Below, in pieces: positions 52,426 to 60,580 of a stretch of DNA of 64,000 bases (position 1 is the first letter of the stretch; each line of letters starts with the position of its first letter). The translations under genes were made by a program, and so were the position numbers. The notes under the pieces are model-generated. The model ran no database searches. It saw only the letters and a list, made by a program, of their open reading frames with translations, and was not told the origin of the DNA. Where the stretch lies: positions 2,790,001 through 2,854,000 of the forward strand of contig OZ245048.1 in the NCBI GenBank assembly GCA_965224435.1, given 5' to 3'. This DNA is from JAJRQY01 sp965224435 (lineage in GTDB: Bacteria; Actinomycetota; Acidimicrobiia; Acidimicrobiales; SZUA-35).

Positions 52426-53541
52426 CTAGGGGGCGGGGGCAGTTGGCGGCCGAGACGAGACGGTCTGAACCTGACTGGGGTGATAGCGACGGCGATAGGC
52501 CCACCAAGCAACCAGACCCGACAGTAGAGGAAACAAGAGCGACACAATCCGGTACACCACGGTGGCCAGGGTCGCCGATTGGGTCGAGATGCCGGAGATA
52601 ACCAGCAGGTACACCAGACCAGCGTCAACGAAGCCCGCTCCTCCGGGAGTGAACGGGATCATGCCCAACACCGACACACCAGCAAAAGCCAGCAAGACCA
52701 CGCTCAACCGGGGGTCAGCTCCGACCCCGTACAAGGCAGCAATCAAGGCCAGGTAGTCAAAAGCCCAGTTGCCTGCCACCGCGGCAATGGCTTGGGGTCC
52801 CTTGTTTTCCAAGACACTGCTGAGTCGATCCCGCTCTTCCAGCAAGGTTGCTGGATCGAAGTACGTTGGTCGACCGAAGCGGCCATTGAGCAGCCCATAA
52901 ATCTTGTTGACTCCCCGGCCAATCAACTGGAGCGGCCAGTCGGTCCGCAACGCAAGCAGCCCCGTTGCCACCAACACAGCGAAGAGCACTCCACCAGCGA
53001 TCGCCGTTGGCAACAAGTCCTCCGGGATCGGCGCACCCAGAAGGGCGAGAACCAGAGCCGTTGCCGGAATGGCAAACAATGCCGCGGTCGAAAGGATCGA
53101 GGTGGCAGCCAAGGCTCCGGCTGCTTCGGCGGGGGCTACGCCGCTCACCGACAGCATGCGATACAAGGTGGCACCACTGGCCGCCACTCCACCAGGCACA
53201 GACCGGCTCACTGCATTGGACACGAGCTGGCTGGTGGCGGCAACAAACCAGCTCACCTTGGGAAGCACAATGCGCGTGAGCCACCAGATACAGATGAAGC
53301 TCGCCGCCTCCAACAAAAGAGCTACGCCGAACCAGCGTATGTCAACGGTTCGCAGGCGATCGCCGGAGGAGAAGATGGGAAGGAGCTTGTCCCACAGAAA
53401 CAAGAGCGAGATCAGCCCAAGAGCAATAAAGACCGCTCGCTTGGTCCAGTCACCAATCTGAGCTGTTCCATCTGATCGGGTTCGAACCCGATCAATGACC
53501 TGCTCGGTAACCGGCCGAGCACCAAAGGGCCAACGGCTCAC
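52426..53541 (-). CDS. lysylphosphatidylglycerol synthase transmembrane-like (UPF0104) protein
   Basis: A 371-residue membrane protein with about eight hydrophobic segments of the LPG_synthase_TM/YbhN (flippase-like) family: SQLVSNAVSRSVPGGVAASGATLYRML, FDYLALIAALYGVG, IPFTPGGAGFVDAGLVYLLVISG and VYRIVSLLFPLLSGLVAWW. The start GTG 53541 overlaps the maf stop as GTGA, so the two are translationally coupled. No catalytic soluble domain is attached, so it is not a full MprF. Confidence 0.87.
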   Translation of the reverse strand: MSRWPFGARPVTEQVIDRVRTRSDGTAQIGDWTKRAVFIALGLISLLFLWDKLLPIFSSGDRLRTVDIRWFGVALLLEAASFICIWWLTRIVLPKVSWFVAATSQLVSNAVSRSVPGGVAASGATLYRMLSVSGVAPAEAAGALAATSILSTAALFAIPATALVLALLGAPIPEDLLPTAIAGGVLFAVLVATGLLALRTDWPLQLIGRGVNKIYGLLNGRFGRPTYFDPATLLEERDRLSSVLENKGPQAIAAVAGNWAFDYLALIAALYGVGADPRLSVVLLAFAGVSVLGMIPFTPGGAGFVDAGLVYLLVISGISTQSATLATVVYRIVSLLFPLLSGLVAWWAYRRRYHPSQVQTVSSRPPTAPAP

Positions 53542-54275
53542 CCGGAACCTACCCCCGTCGAGCCTACTCCTGCGTCAGTCATCGCTCCCGATCCCAAATC
53601 GACGCTGGAGAAGGTTCGTAGCGGCCAACCCAACTCGGTCAGCAACAGATCAAGCCTTTGCAGCGGGAGCCCAACAACCCCGTCATAAGGGCCATCAATT
53701 CCGGTCACAAACGGGGCAGCAAACCCCTGAATGGCATACCCACCGGCCTTACCGCGGTGGTCACCGGTCGCCAGGTACCACTGCACGTCTTCACCAGACA
53801 GGATGCGCATCGTCACTCGTGTTGTGCTGACGGCCACTCCAATCCTGTCGTCACCTTCAGCGCTAGCAACAACAACGCACAGCCCGGTGTGAACCCGATG
53901 TGTCTTGCCGCTGAGTAGCGACAGCATGGATGCTGCATCCTCATCATCAACTGGCTTGCCCAGAATCTTCCCGTCTACCTCCACGATGGTGTCAGCCCCA
54001 AGGACTGCAACCGAACAGTCGGAGGATTGGCTCATTTGCCCATCACTCTGCGGTGCCGGTTCTAGCATTCGAACCAGGTCGGCACCGGCCTCGGCCTTGC
54101 CGGTCGCCAGGCGGGCAACCATGTCTTGGGCTGCTTCACCAGCCAATGGTGTCTCGTCAATATCGGTCACCACGATCTGTGCTTCGACACCAACAGAACG
54201 AAGCAGTTCAGCCCGACGGGGTGAACCAGAAGCAAGCACAAGCCGCGGGCGATCAGCGGCCGATCGGATCGACAT
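53538..54275 (-). CDS. maf: Maf-like nucleotide pyrophosphatase
   Basis: About 245 residues with the Maf pattern: RPRLVLASGSPRRAELLRSVG, IDETPLAGE, VLGADTIVEVDGKILGKP, LSGKTHRVHTGLCVV and AGGYAIQGFAAPFVTGIDGPYDGVVGLPLQRL. It hydrolyses modified or canonical NTPs in house cleaning and is linked to septation inhibition. ATG 54275 is chosen because the preceding residues (from 54323) lack homology. A short Gly/Ser tail is added at the end. Confidence 0.93.
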   Translation of the reverse strand: MSIRSAADRPRLVLASGSPRRAELLRSVGVEAQIVVTDIDETPLAGEAAQDMVARLATGKAEAGADLVRMLEPAPQSDGQMSQSSDCSVAVLGADTIVEVDGKILGKPVDDEDAASMLSLLSGKTHRVHTGLCVVVASAEGDDRIGVAVSTTRVTMRILSGEDVQWYLATGDHRGKAGGYAIQGFAAPFVTGIDGPYDGVVGLPLQRLDLLLTELGWPLRTFSSVDLGSGAMTDAGVGSTGVGSG

Positions 54276-54376
54276 CCGCACATCGTAGGACCCGGCCGGA
54301 CAATTGTCCGCACCCGCCCCCAATGACTCCGAACTCGATGACCATCAAACCAGTGATTCATGCCACACTCGGTGCC

Positions 54377-55174
54377 ATGAGCCTGGTCACCGTCGATATC
54401 GCTGAGTCCGTAGCCACCATCACCCTGAATGATCCCAAACGGCGCAATGCCGTCACTCTGGCCATGTGCGACGAGGTCAGCGCGGCGATGGATGAGATCG
54501 ACAACAACCAGGACGTGCACGCCATCGTGGTCACTGGTGCAGCACCAGCCTTCTGCGCTGGTGCTGACCTCACCCACCTCGGCAACCCGGCATCCAGTCA
54601 CGACAACGACCAGGATGCAGACCGGCCAACCAGTTCAGAAGAAGACGGGCTTGTTGCCATCTATGAAGGCTTCCTCCGCATTGGTCGAAGCCCCTTGCCC
54701 ACTATCGCCGCCGTCAACGGTGCGGCGGTTGGTGCAGGGATGAACCTGGCTCTCATCTGCGACGTTCGCATTGCCGGACGTAGCGCCCGCTTCGATGATC
54801 GCTTCCTCCAGATCGGCATTCATCCCGGCGGTGGCCATACCTGGATGCTGCAGAACATCTGCGGTCCACAGACCGCGGCCGCCGCAGTCTTGTTTAGCGA
54901 GGTCATCGACGGACCAGAAGCTGAACGATTGGGCTTGGCTTACCGCTGTGTCGAAGACGACAAGCTTGCGAGCTACTGCCAGGAGATGGCGGCTCGCGCC
55001 GGGTCTGCTCCTCGTCAACTGGTCATTCGAACCAAGCAAACCATGGCCGAGATCCGAGACGTCACCAGCCAACAAGCTGCCATGCACATGGAACTCGGAC
55101 CGCAGGCGGCATCGGCCCGCCACCCTGCCTTCAAGAAGAAGCTGGCCGCCCTCAAGGCCAGAATCTCCAGCTAG
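54377..55174 (+). CDS. enoyl-CoA hydratase/isomerase family protein
   Basis: About 265 residues. The crotonase motifs are VTVDIAESVATITLNDPKRRNAVT, AFCAGADLTHLG (oxyanion hole), GRSPLPTIAAVNGAAVGAGMNLALICDVRIAG and RFDDRFLQIGIHPGGGHTWML. The catalytic Glu pair is only partly conserved (RFDDRFLQIG with G in the second position), so it might act on another CoA substrate. The frame is open 149 codons upstream because it overlaps the maf gene; the conserved start is ATG 54377. It converges with nothing and is followed by the CMD gene after 73 bp. Confidence 0.88.
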   Translation: MSLVTVDIAESVATITLNDPKRRNAVTLAMCDEVSAAMDEIDNNQDVHAIVVTGAAPAFCAGADLTHLGNPASSHDNDQDADRPTSSEEDGLVAIYEGFLRIGRSPLPTIAAVNGAAVGAGMNLALICDVRIAGRSARFDDRFLQIGIHPGGGHTWMLQNICGPQTAAAAVLFSEVIDGPEAERLGLAYRCVEDDKLASYCQEMAARAGSAPRQLVIRTKQTMAEIRDVTSQQAAMHMELGPQAASARHPAFKKKLAALKARISS

Positions 55175-55247
55175 CACCCAACCGACGCTGTCTCGAACCA
55201 GCCAAAGCAATGCGGTTGGACCGCCCCTCAAGTGCCAGACTTTCGTC

Positions 55248-55838
55248 ATGGCTCGAATCGCTCCCCTCCCCACCGAAGAACTCACCGAACACCGGGAAGG
55301 GCTAGATCTGGTTCAAGAGGTCTTTGGCTTTGTGCCGAACTCCATGCCGACTATGGCTCGGGTTCCCGGCTTGCTACCAGCCTTCCAAACCCTGGCTGGC
55401 ACCATCATGATGAACCCGCTGATCCCGCCCGACCTGATCCAGATGGTGGCCCACATCACGAGCTTGGCCGCTGGTTGTCGCTATTGCCAATCTCACACCG
55501 GCCACTCGGCCGAACGCTTGGGAGTCGACCCAGCCAAGCTGGTCGCCATCTGGGAGTTCGAAACCAGTCCACTGTTCAATGAGCCCGAGCGGGCAGCCCT
55601 ACGACTTGGCCTCCATGCTGGCCAGGTCCCGAACGAAGCCACCGACGAAGACTTCGAAGCCTGCCGTCTCCACTTCAACGATGATCAGATCGCCACCATT
55701 GTTTCGGTCTGCGCACTGTTCGGATTCCTGAACCGCTGGAACGACACCATGGCCACCGAACTCGAAGCGTCACCGACCGAGTTCGGGCAACGGGTTCTGG
55801 CCCAAAATGGGTGGCAGGTCGGCAAGCACTCGGGCTAG
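55248..55838 (+). CDS. carboxymuconolactone decarboxylase (AhpD-like) family protein
   Basis: A 196-residue all-helical protein: QEVFGFVPNSMPTMARVPGLLPAFQTLAGTIM, then MVAHITSLAAGCRYCQSHTGHSAERLGV, with the CxxC (CRYC) and downstream His of the AhpD-like redox site. AhpD-like members reduce peroxide-related substrates. Start ATG 55248. It overlaps or abuts the Eis-like gene, whose start ATG 55849 follows the stop by 10 bp. Confidence 0.87.
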   Translation: MARIAPLPTEELTEHREGLDLVQEVFGFVPNSMPTMARVPGLLPAFQTLAGTIMMNPLIPPDLIQMVAHITSLAAGCRYCQSHTGHSAERLGVDPAKLVAIWEFETSPLFNEPERAALRLGLHAGQVPNEATDEDFEACRLHFNDDQIATIVSVCALFGFLNRWNDTMATELEASPTEFGQRVLAQNGWQVGKHSG

Positions 55839-55848
55839 CGTCCTGGGT

Positions 55849-57051
55849 ATGGATATCACCTATGGCGAGATGGAAGACGACGAGTGGGAGCAGTGTGCCA
55901 TGCTCCGCTCATCCGCCTTTGGGGGCCCCACCAAGCTTGATCCTGACTGGCCACGACTTCGATCCGGACACAATCTGGTAGCCCGCACAAAAGGAGCAGT
56001 CGTTGGTACGGCCTCGGCTGCCAATTTCGGCCAGGTCTTCAACGGCATCACCGTCCCGATGTCAGGCGTGACCGGGGTAGCCATTGCTCCCCACGCCGCT
56101 GGCAATGGCATCGCCAAAGCCCTCATGGACGGCCTCAACCAGGGTGCGATCGAACGAAAACAACCAATCGCCTGCCTCTTTCCGGCCACCTCAACCCTCT
56201 ATCGATCTGCTGGCTATGAAACCGCAGGAATGTGGGCGGAGTACGCCATCCCACTGACCGATGTGCATCGCCGACCAGTCGATGGTGTCACAGTCGAGCC
56301 CGCTGGACCCGAGGTCTTTGACGAGCTTCGGCATCTTCATGAGGAGCAAGCCCAGCGAAGCAATGGCTGGCTGGTGCGCAATGACTGGTGGTGGGAGCAA
56401 TTGCGCCACACAGCGCAACAGGGAACCGGTCCAGAAGCCAAGGCCCATCAACGAATCCTTGTCGCCTCACGCGGCGCCAAGCCGCTGGCAGTTGCCATGG
56501 TCCACCACACCGCGACCTCTCGACTCGCTGCCTCATCGTATGATTTCCGGTTCGAAGACCTGTTCGGTGAAGCCGACGGAATCCGTTCCATTGTCGCCAC
56601 CCTTTCTAGCCATAGCACCATGGCTGGGATGGTCCAGACCCAGCTTCCCTTGAGCCAGATTGATGCCCTCACTCGCCGACCCGAAAAGGCCCGCGCCGTG
56701 GAGCAACTGCCGTGGATGGAACGAATTATTGACGTCCGGACTGCCCTCACCTCACGGCCAATCGGCTTCTTCGAAGGAGAGCTTCACTTGCGAATTAGCG
56801 ATGGCCAGATCAGTTCAAACAACGGCGACTTCGTCCTGCAGGCAAGCCCTAACGGCCAGGCCAACGTTGAATCCGGAGGAAGGGGGTCTATCCAGCTACA
56901 CATCACCGACCTGGCCGCGCTCTACACCGGCTATCAAGCCGCCAGCCAGCTCGCCGCCGCTGGCCACATTTCTGGAGCGACAAGCCAAGACATCGCCAAT
57001 CTCATCCGTTGCTTCGCCGCCCAGCAACCGACCCTGATCGACTTCTTCTAA
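55849..57051 (+). CDS. Eis-like GNAT N-acetyltransferase
   Basis: About 400 residues in the Eis plan: an N-terminal GNAT (GVTGVAIAPHAAGNGIAKALMDGLN with the AcCoA pyrophosphate loop), a second GNAT-like region and a C-terminal SCP2-like domain, ending TLIDFF with the C-terminal carboxylate used for catalysis in Eis. Eis acetylates amines of aminoglycosides or protein lysines. Start ATG 55849; the frame open from 55807 overlaps the CMD gene. It converges with RimJ (4 bp overlap). Confidence 0.85.
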   Translation: MDITYGEMEDDEWEQCAMLRSSAFGGPTKLDPDWPRLRSGHNLVARTKGAVVGTASAANFGQVFNGITVPMSGVTGVAIAPHAAGNGIAKALMDGLNQGAIERKQPIACLFPATSTLYRSAGYETAGMWAEYAIPLTDVHRRPVDGVTVEPAGPEVFDELRHLHEEQAQRSNGWLVRNDWWWEQLRHTAQQGTGPEAKAHQRILVASRGAKPLAVAMVHHTATSRLAASSYDFRFEDLFGEADGIRSIVATLSSHSTMAGMVQTQLPLSQIDALTRRPEKARAVEQLPWMERIIDVRTALTSRPIGFFEGELHLRISDGQISSNNGDFVLQASPNGQANVESGGRGSIQLHITDLAALYTGYQAASQLAAAGHISGATSQDIANLIRCFAAQQPTLIDFF

Positions 57052-57641
57052 TCCAGCCACTTGGCCGACAACGCGCCACCCCAAGCCGACCATTCTTCGT
57101 TGGTGACGGCGTAGCGAACATGGTCTTCCCAAACCCCGTTGATCTCCAGGTAACGCACTGCGGTTCCCTCCGAGCGGATGCCGAGCTTTTCGACCACCCG
57201 CAGAGACGCATCATTGCGAGGCACGATCGAGATCTGGATCCGGTGCAGATCAAGCTGGCCAAAGGCATAGCGCAACACCAGCACTACTGCTTCAGGGATG
57301 TAGCCCTGACCACACTGGGCTTCGTCCATCCAATAGCCGAGGTAGGCGTTTTGGAAGGGGCCACGCTGCACCGAGTTCAGATTGATTTCGCCAGCAAAAT
57401 TGCCATCAACAAAGATGCCGAACCCATAACCGGTTCCCAACTGCCACTCACGGTCTCGGGCATGACAGCGCAATGAGAAAGCCCCAGGATCACCAATGGT
57501 GTCTGGACCCTTCTTCGAACGCTCCGGCTCCCACTTGGTCAACCAGTCATGGTTACGTTCTCGGACCTCACGCCACTGATCAAAGTCGCCAGACTTCAAG
57601 GGGCGCAGCAGGACGCGTCGGCCAATCAGTGTCGTCGTCAA
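57048..57641 (-). CDS. RimJ/RimL-type GNAT N-acetyltransferase
   Basis: A 197-residue GNAT: RRVLLRPLKSGDFDQWREVRERNHDWLTKWEP, then FGIFVDGNFAGEINLNSVQRGPFQNAYLGYWMDEAQCGQGYIPEAVVLVLRYAF, RIQISIVPRNDASLRVVEKLGI and a closing YLEINGVWEDHVRYAV. This is the RimJ-like pattern for N-terminal acetylation of ribosomal proteins. The start overlaps the Ppx stop (ATGA). Confidence 0.88.
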   Translation of the reverse strand: MTTTLIGRRVLLRPLKSGDFDQWREVRERNHDWLTKWEPERSKKGPDTIGDPGAFSLRCHARDREWQLGTGYGFGIFVDGNFAGEINLNSVQRGPFQNAYLGYWMDEAQCGQGYIPEAVVLVLRYAFGQLDLHRIQISIVPRNDASLRVVEKLGIRSEGTAVRYLEINGVWEDHVRYAVTNEEWSAWGGALSAKWLD

Positions 57642-58657
57642 CTGGCTCTCAACTCCGCCACAATCCCATCCAGCAAGTCGGCTTCAGACATGATGATCTC
57701 ATTGATTACCAGGCGGCGCATGACAGCAAGCAAAACACACAGGCCACCAACGATCAGCGACACCCGCTCAGCATGCAATCCCGGGTTGAAGGCACGATCG
57801 GCATTGGACTCCGTAGCAAGGGTACGAAACACATCCTCGGCCGCATCACGCTCGAGGACAAAGCCATTGATCACGTCTGCCCGATATTCGGCTAGCCCAA
57901 GTTCAACCGCCGCAGTCGTGGTATTTGTGCCGCCAACCCCGACAACCACACCCTGAGAAATGGCATCCAGGACTGCAGGCAGGTCACGAATGACATCATC
58001 CACATGGCTGGTGACAACAGACAAGGCGGAAGACAGTTCGGCTGGGTCTGGAGGATCAGACTCGATGTATTGATCGGAGATCTGAACCGCCCCAATGGGT
58101 AAGGAAACAACACTGACCTGATTGGGAGACAACGATGCTGCCCGAGTGTTCCCAGGCGCATCAGTGTGCCCAACGGCGAACTCGGTGGAGGCCCCTCCAA
58201 TATCCAGAACAAGAGCAAGTGATCCCGACGCCAGTCCAGACGTCGCGCCAGCAAAGGCCAAACGACCTTCATCGGCCGAGCTGAGCACATGAACATCGGT
58301 GCCCAGCACCCGCTGGACCAACCCCTGCAATTCATGCACATTCGTGGCTCGGCGTGCTGCCTCGGTGGCAACAACCACGATGTGCTGGACCCTTGCATCT
58401 GCACAACGCTGTTGGAAGGTAAGTAACGCCTCTTCGACTCGAGCTAGTCCTTCGCTGCTGAGCACCCCTGCTGAGCCTTCCCCCATTCGGGTCACAACGT
58501 GTAGCCGGATGTCGGCCACGCCTGGCTCTTCATCTGGCGATGCCTGGTTCGCTGCGGGATAGCTGATCAAGAGCCGACTACTACCAGAACCAAGATCGAT
58601 CACGGCAACCGGTGAGCCTGATGGCGCGGCCGCTGGCGAGAAACTCGAATCGGTCAC
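57638..58657 (-). CDS. Ppx/GppA phosphatase family protein
   Basis: A 339-residue ASKHA-fold enzyme: VAVIDLGSGSSRLLI (phosphate 1), VVVATEAARRATN, LVLDIGGASTEFAVG (phosphate 2) and VGVGGTNTTTAAVELG. By family these hydrolyse polyphosphate or pppGpp. It is the middle of DUF501-ppx-rimJ with overlapping starts and stops. The DUF501-Ppx pairing is common in actinobacteria. Confidence 0.92.
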   Translation of the reverse strand: MTDSSFSPAAAPSGSPVAVIDLGSGSSRLLISYPAANQASPDEEPGVADIRLHVVTRMGEGSAGVLSSEGLARVEEALLTFQQRCADARVQHIVVVATEAARRATNVHELQGLVQRVLGTDVHVLSSADEGRLAFAGATSGLASGSLALVLDIGGASTEFAVGHTDAPGNTRAASLSPNQVSVVSLPIGAVQISDQYIESDPPDPAELSSALSVVTSHVDDVIRDLPAVLDAISQGVVVGVGGTNTTTAAVELGLAEYRADVINGFVLERDAAEDVFRTLATESNADRAFNPGLHAERVSLIVGGLCVLLAVMRRLVINEIIMSEADLLDGIVAELRAS

Positions 58658-59232
58658 GGTCGTGTCCCCTGCTCGTCCTTCTGTTGGTCCTTCTGTTGAT
58701 CGCGCTGATCATCGGGCTGAGCCTCTTGTGAACGTTGTTGGCGGGCCAGCTTGCTCACGATTCCACCCTTGCTGGGGTCAAACTCCTGTCCCATCAAACA
58801 GAGCTGATCATGAGTCCACTGTCCGACAACGTCCTCAGCACCAGCCAACAAATTGGCGTAGTGCGCATGCAGACACTTCACCCCGAGACGGGTTCCGCCA
58901 ACGCCGCCAGAGGGACGGGGCCCAGAATGGTCGGGGTCCAGATGCGTATCTCTCTCGGTCTCGGCCGCAGAGTGGGTAGCGGCGATTGCTTCGGCAGAAA
59001 TCTCCCGCTCGGCCCGATTAACCGCTCCGGTTGACTCAAGCTGGCCGATGGCCCGATTAAGAGCACTGTCAGCCAGCCAGAACCGGGTTGGCATTGGACG
59101 GCCGGTGTCAAGAAGTGGTTGGTTGGAAAGGACAACGGGGCTGCCGTCATCGCGCCGAACCACCACGGTGAACTCACCCATTGGTTCTCGTCCAAGCAGC
59201 AGGGTGACCAGCTCTCGATCAGTCTGTGGCAC
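58654..59232 (-). CDS. DUF501 domain protein
   Basis: A 192-residue protein with the DUF501 hallmarks: LLLGREPMGEFTVVVRRDDGSPVVLSNQPLLDTGRPMPTRFWLADSALNRAIGQLESTGAVN, GVGGTRLGVKCLHAHYANLLAGAEDVVGQW. It has a low-complexity Gln/Asp tail (DDQRDQQKDQQKDEQG). Function unknown. ATG 59232; it overlaps both the CoxG gene (14 bp) and the Ppx gene. Confidence 0.93.
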   Translation of the reverse strand: MPQTDRELVTLLLGREPMGEFTVVVRRDDGSPVVLSNQPLLDTGRPMPTRFWLADSALNRAIGQLESTGAVNRAEREISAEAIAATHSAAETERDTHLDPDHSGPRPSGGVGGTRLGVKCLHAHYANLLAGAEDVVGQWTHDQLCLMGQEFDPSKGGIVSKLARQQRSQEAQPDDQRDQQKDQQKDEQGTRP

Positions 59233-59941
59233 GGCCCCTCAGCAACATGCGGAGAAGGAAAAGGGCAAGAACGCCACCAAGAACGGGAGCAAGACGCTTC
59301 ACCATGCTGTCCCCGGTAACGGAGAACAGGTCAACGGCATCGGGTTCTTCGGAGTTGATCTTGCGAACCTGCGGCTCTTCAGTTTCCGTCGAGTCAGAGT
59401 CAGCACTCTCCGGGGTACTTGCAGCTGAGTCGCTGACACCCTCAACAGCCCCCGTCGCAACAGTGCCCGACCCAGCCTCGACGCCACCAGCAGCAGCATC
59501 GGTCTCGGCTAACTTGTCGCGAAGGTTGTCGCTGAACATGGTCAGCAGCTTCTTGGAGACATCTTCGATCGCTCCCCGGCCAAAACTCGCGACCTTGCCA
59601 ACCAGAGCCAGATCGGTATGAATGACCACCAAGGTCCCATTTGCGACCTCGGACATGGTGGCAGTGATGATGGCGTTGGCATTGCCATTGCGAGGGTCTC
59701 GCCCCTCCGCACTCAGCTTGGCGACCTTGGCCACCTCGTCTTGGCTGATGAAGGAGGCCTTGCCTTTGTACTTGGCCGAAATCGGACCCACCTTGATTTT
59801 GACCAGACCTCGGTACTCATCGCCCTCGATCTCGGTCAGCTGGGCGCCCGGCATACAGGGAGCGATGAACTCAAGATCGTTGATAATCCTCCATGTTTCA
59901 TCGATTGGCCGTTCGACAACGAACTCGTTGGTTAGCTCCAT
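59219..59941 (-). CDS. coxG: CoxG-like SRPBCC protein (CO dehydrogenase subunit G)
   Basis: About 240 residues. The SRPBCC fold is METLNEF-like: MELTNEFVVERPIDETWRIINDLEFIAPCMPGAQLTEIEGDEYRGLVKIKVGPISAKYKGKASF and GRGAIEDVSKKLLTMFSDNL, matching CoxG. A polar linker rich in Glu/Ser and a C-terminal hydrophobic helix (LAPVLGGVLALFLLRMLL) anchor it to the membrane. CoxG recruits CO dehydrogenase to the membrane. ATG 59941 is chosen because homology begins there; the open frame to 60070 overlaps the MobA-like gene. Confidence 0.88.
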   Translation of the reverse strand: MELTNEFVVERPIDETWRIINDLEFIAPCMPGAQLTEIEGDEYRGLVKIKVGPISAKYKGKASFISQDEVAKVAKLSAEGRDPRNGNANAIITATMSEVANGTLVVIHTDLALVGKVASFGRGAIEDVSKKLLTMFSDNLRDKLAETDAAAGGVEAGSGTVATGAVEGVSDSAASTPESADSDSTETEEPQVRKINSEEPDAVDLFSVTGDSMVKRLAPVLGGVLALFLLRMLLRGRATD

Positions 59942-60552
59942 CGTTTCAGATCCCTCTCGGTATCGATATCTGCTGCGTTCCCGGCACACGGTACCGCAGA
60001 AACCATCTCGGGATGACTTCGGATCAGCTCCCTTGCCCCCAAATCGCCTTCCCTTGGGAGCAACCCCCACACTTCTTGCTCCAACTTGACCGGAGGCCGA
60101 CGCTGGCCACCGAACTCAGCCACCGTGATTGGGCCCCGGGACGCGCCAACCGAACGCCATGCCGATGTTGGGACCATGGGCTGGTCACCCAAGCCAACGA
60201 CAAACGACACATGACCGTCGGCCCTGATCGCAGCCAGCGCCGACTGCAAACTATGGGCCTGGCCGAGCTCCCAATCGGGAGACTCGACCCAGGTAATTGG
60301 GCCCGCATCATCACCAGACTCAAAGCCAGCGTCACACTCAGAATCAGGCTCCGGGTCAAACCAACGTTGCAATTCTTGCTCCAGCTCTACGGCACCAGTG
60401 ACGACGTAGAGCTGATTGAAGCCAGCACCCAGCGCAGCCTTGATGGCGTGAACCACCACTGGCTGGCCGCGAAAGTCTGCCAACAACTTGTGGTTCGGTC
60501 CCTCAAATCGGGACCCAGCTCCGGCGGCAAGCACAACTCCAGCAATAGTCAC
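59932..60552 (-). CDS. MobA-like nucleotidyltransferase (MocA/CoxI-type)
   Basis: A 206-residue NTP transferase: GVVLAAGAGSRFEGPNHKLLADFRGQPVV (LAAG..S.. motif), VESPDWELGQAHSL, VVGLGDQPMVP and RELIRSHP. Such enzymes add CMP to the molybdenum cofactor for molybdenum hydroxylases of the CO/xanthine dehydrogenase type. It overlaps CoxG by 10 bp, supporting a common cox accessory operon. Start ATG 60552. Confidence 0.85.
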   Translation of the reverse strand: MTIAGVVLAAGAGSRFEGPNHKLLADFRGQPVVVHAIKAALGAGFNQLYVVTGAVELEQELQRWFDPEPDSECDAGFESGDDAGPITWVESPDWELGQAHSLQSALAAIRADGHVSFVVGLGDQPMVPTSAWRSVGASRGPITVAEFGGQRRPPVKLEQEVWGLLPREGDLGARELIRSHPEMVSAVPCAGNAADIDTERDLKRWS

Positions 60553-60580
60553 CGGGCCAAGCTAGCGCTCAGCCACAAGC

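Noticed and set aside
53930..54376. 149-codon N-terminal extension of the enoyl-CoA hydratase frame
   Set aside because: It is antisense to maf and has no family signal; homology begins at ATG 54377.
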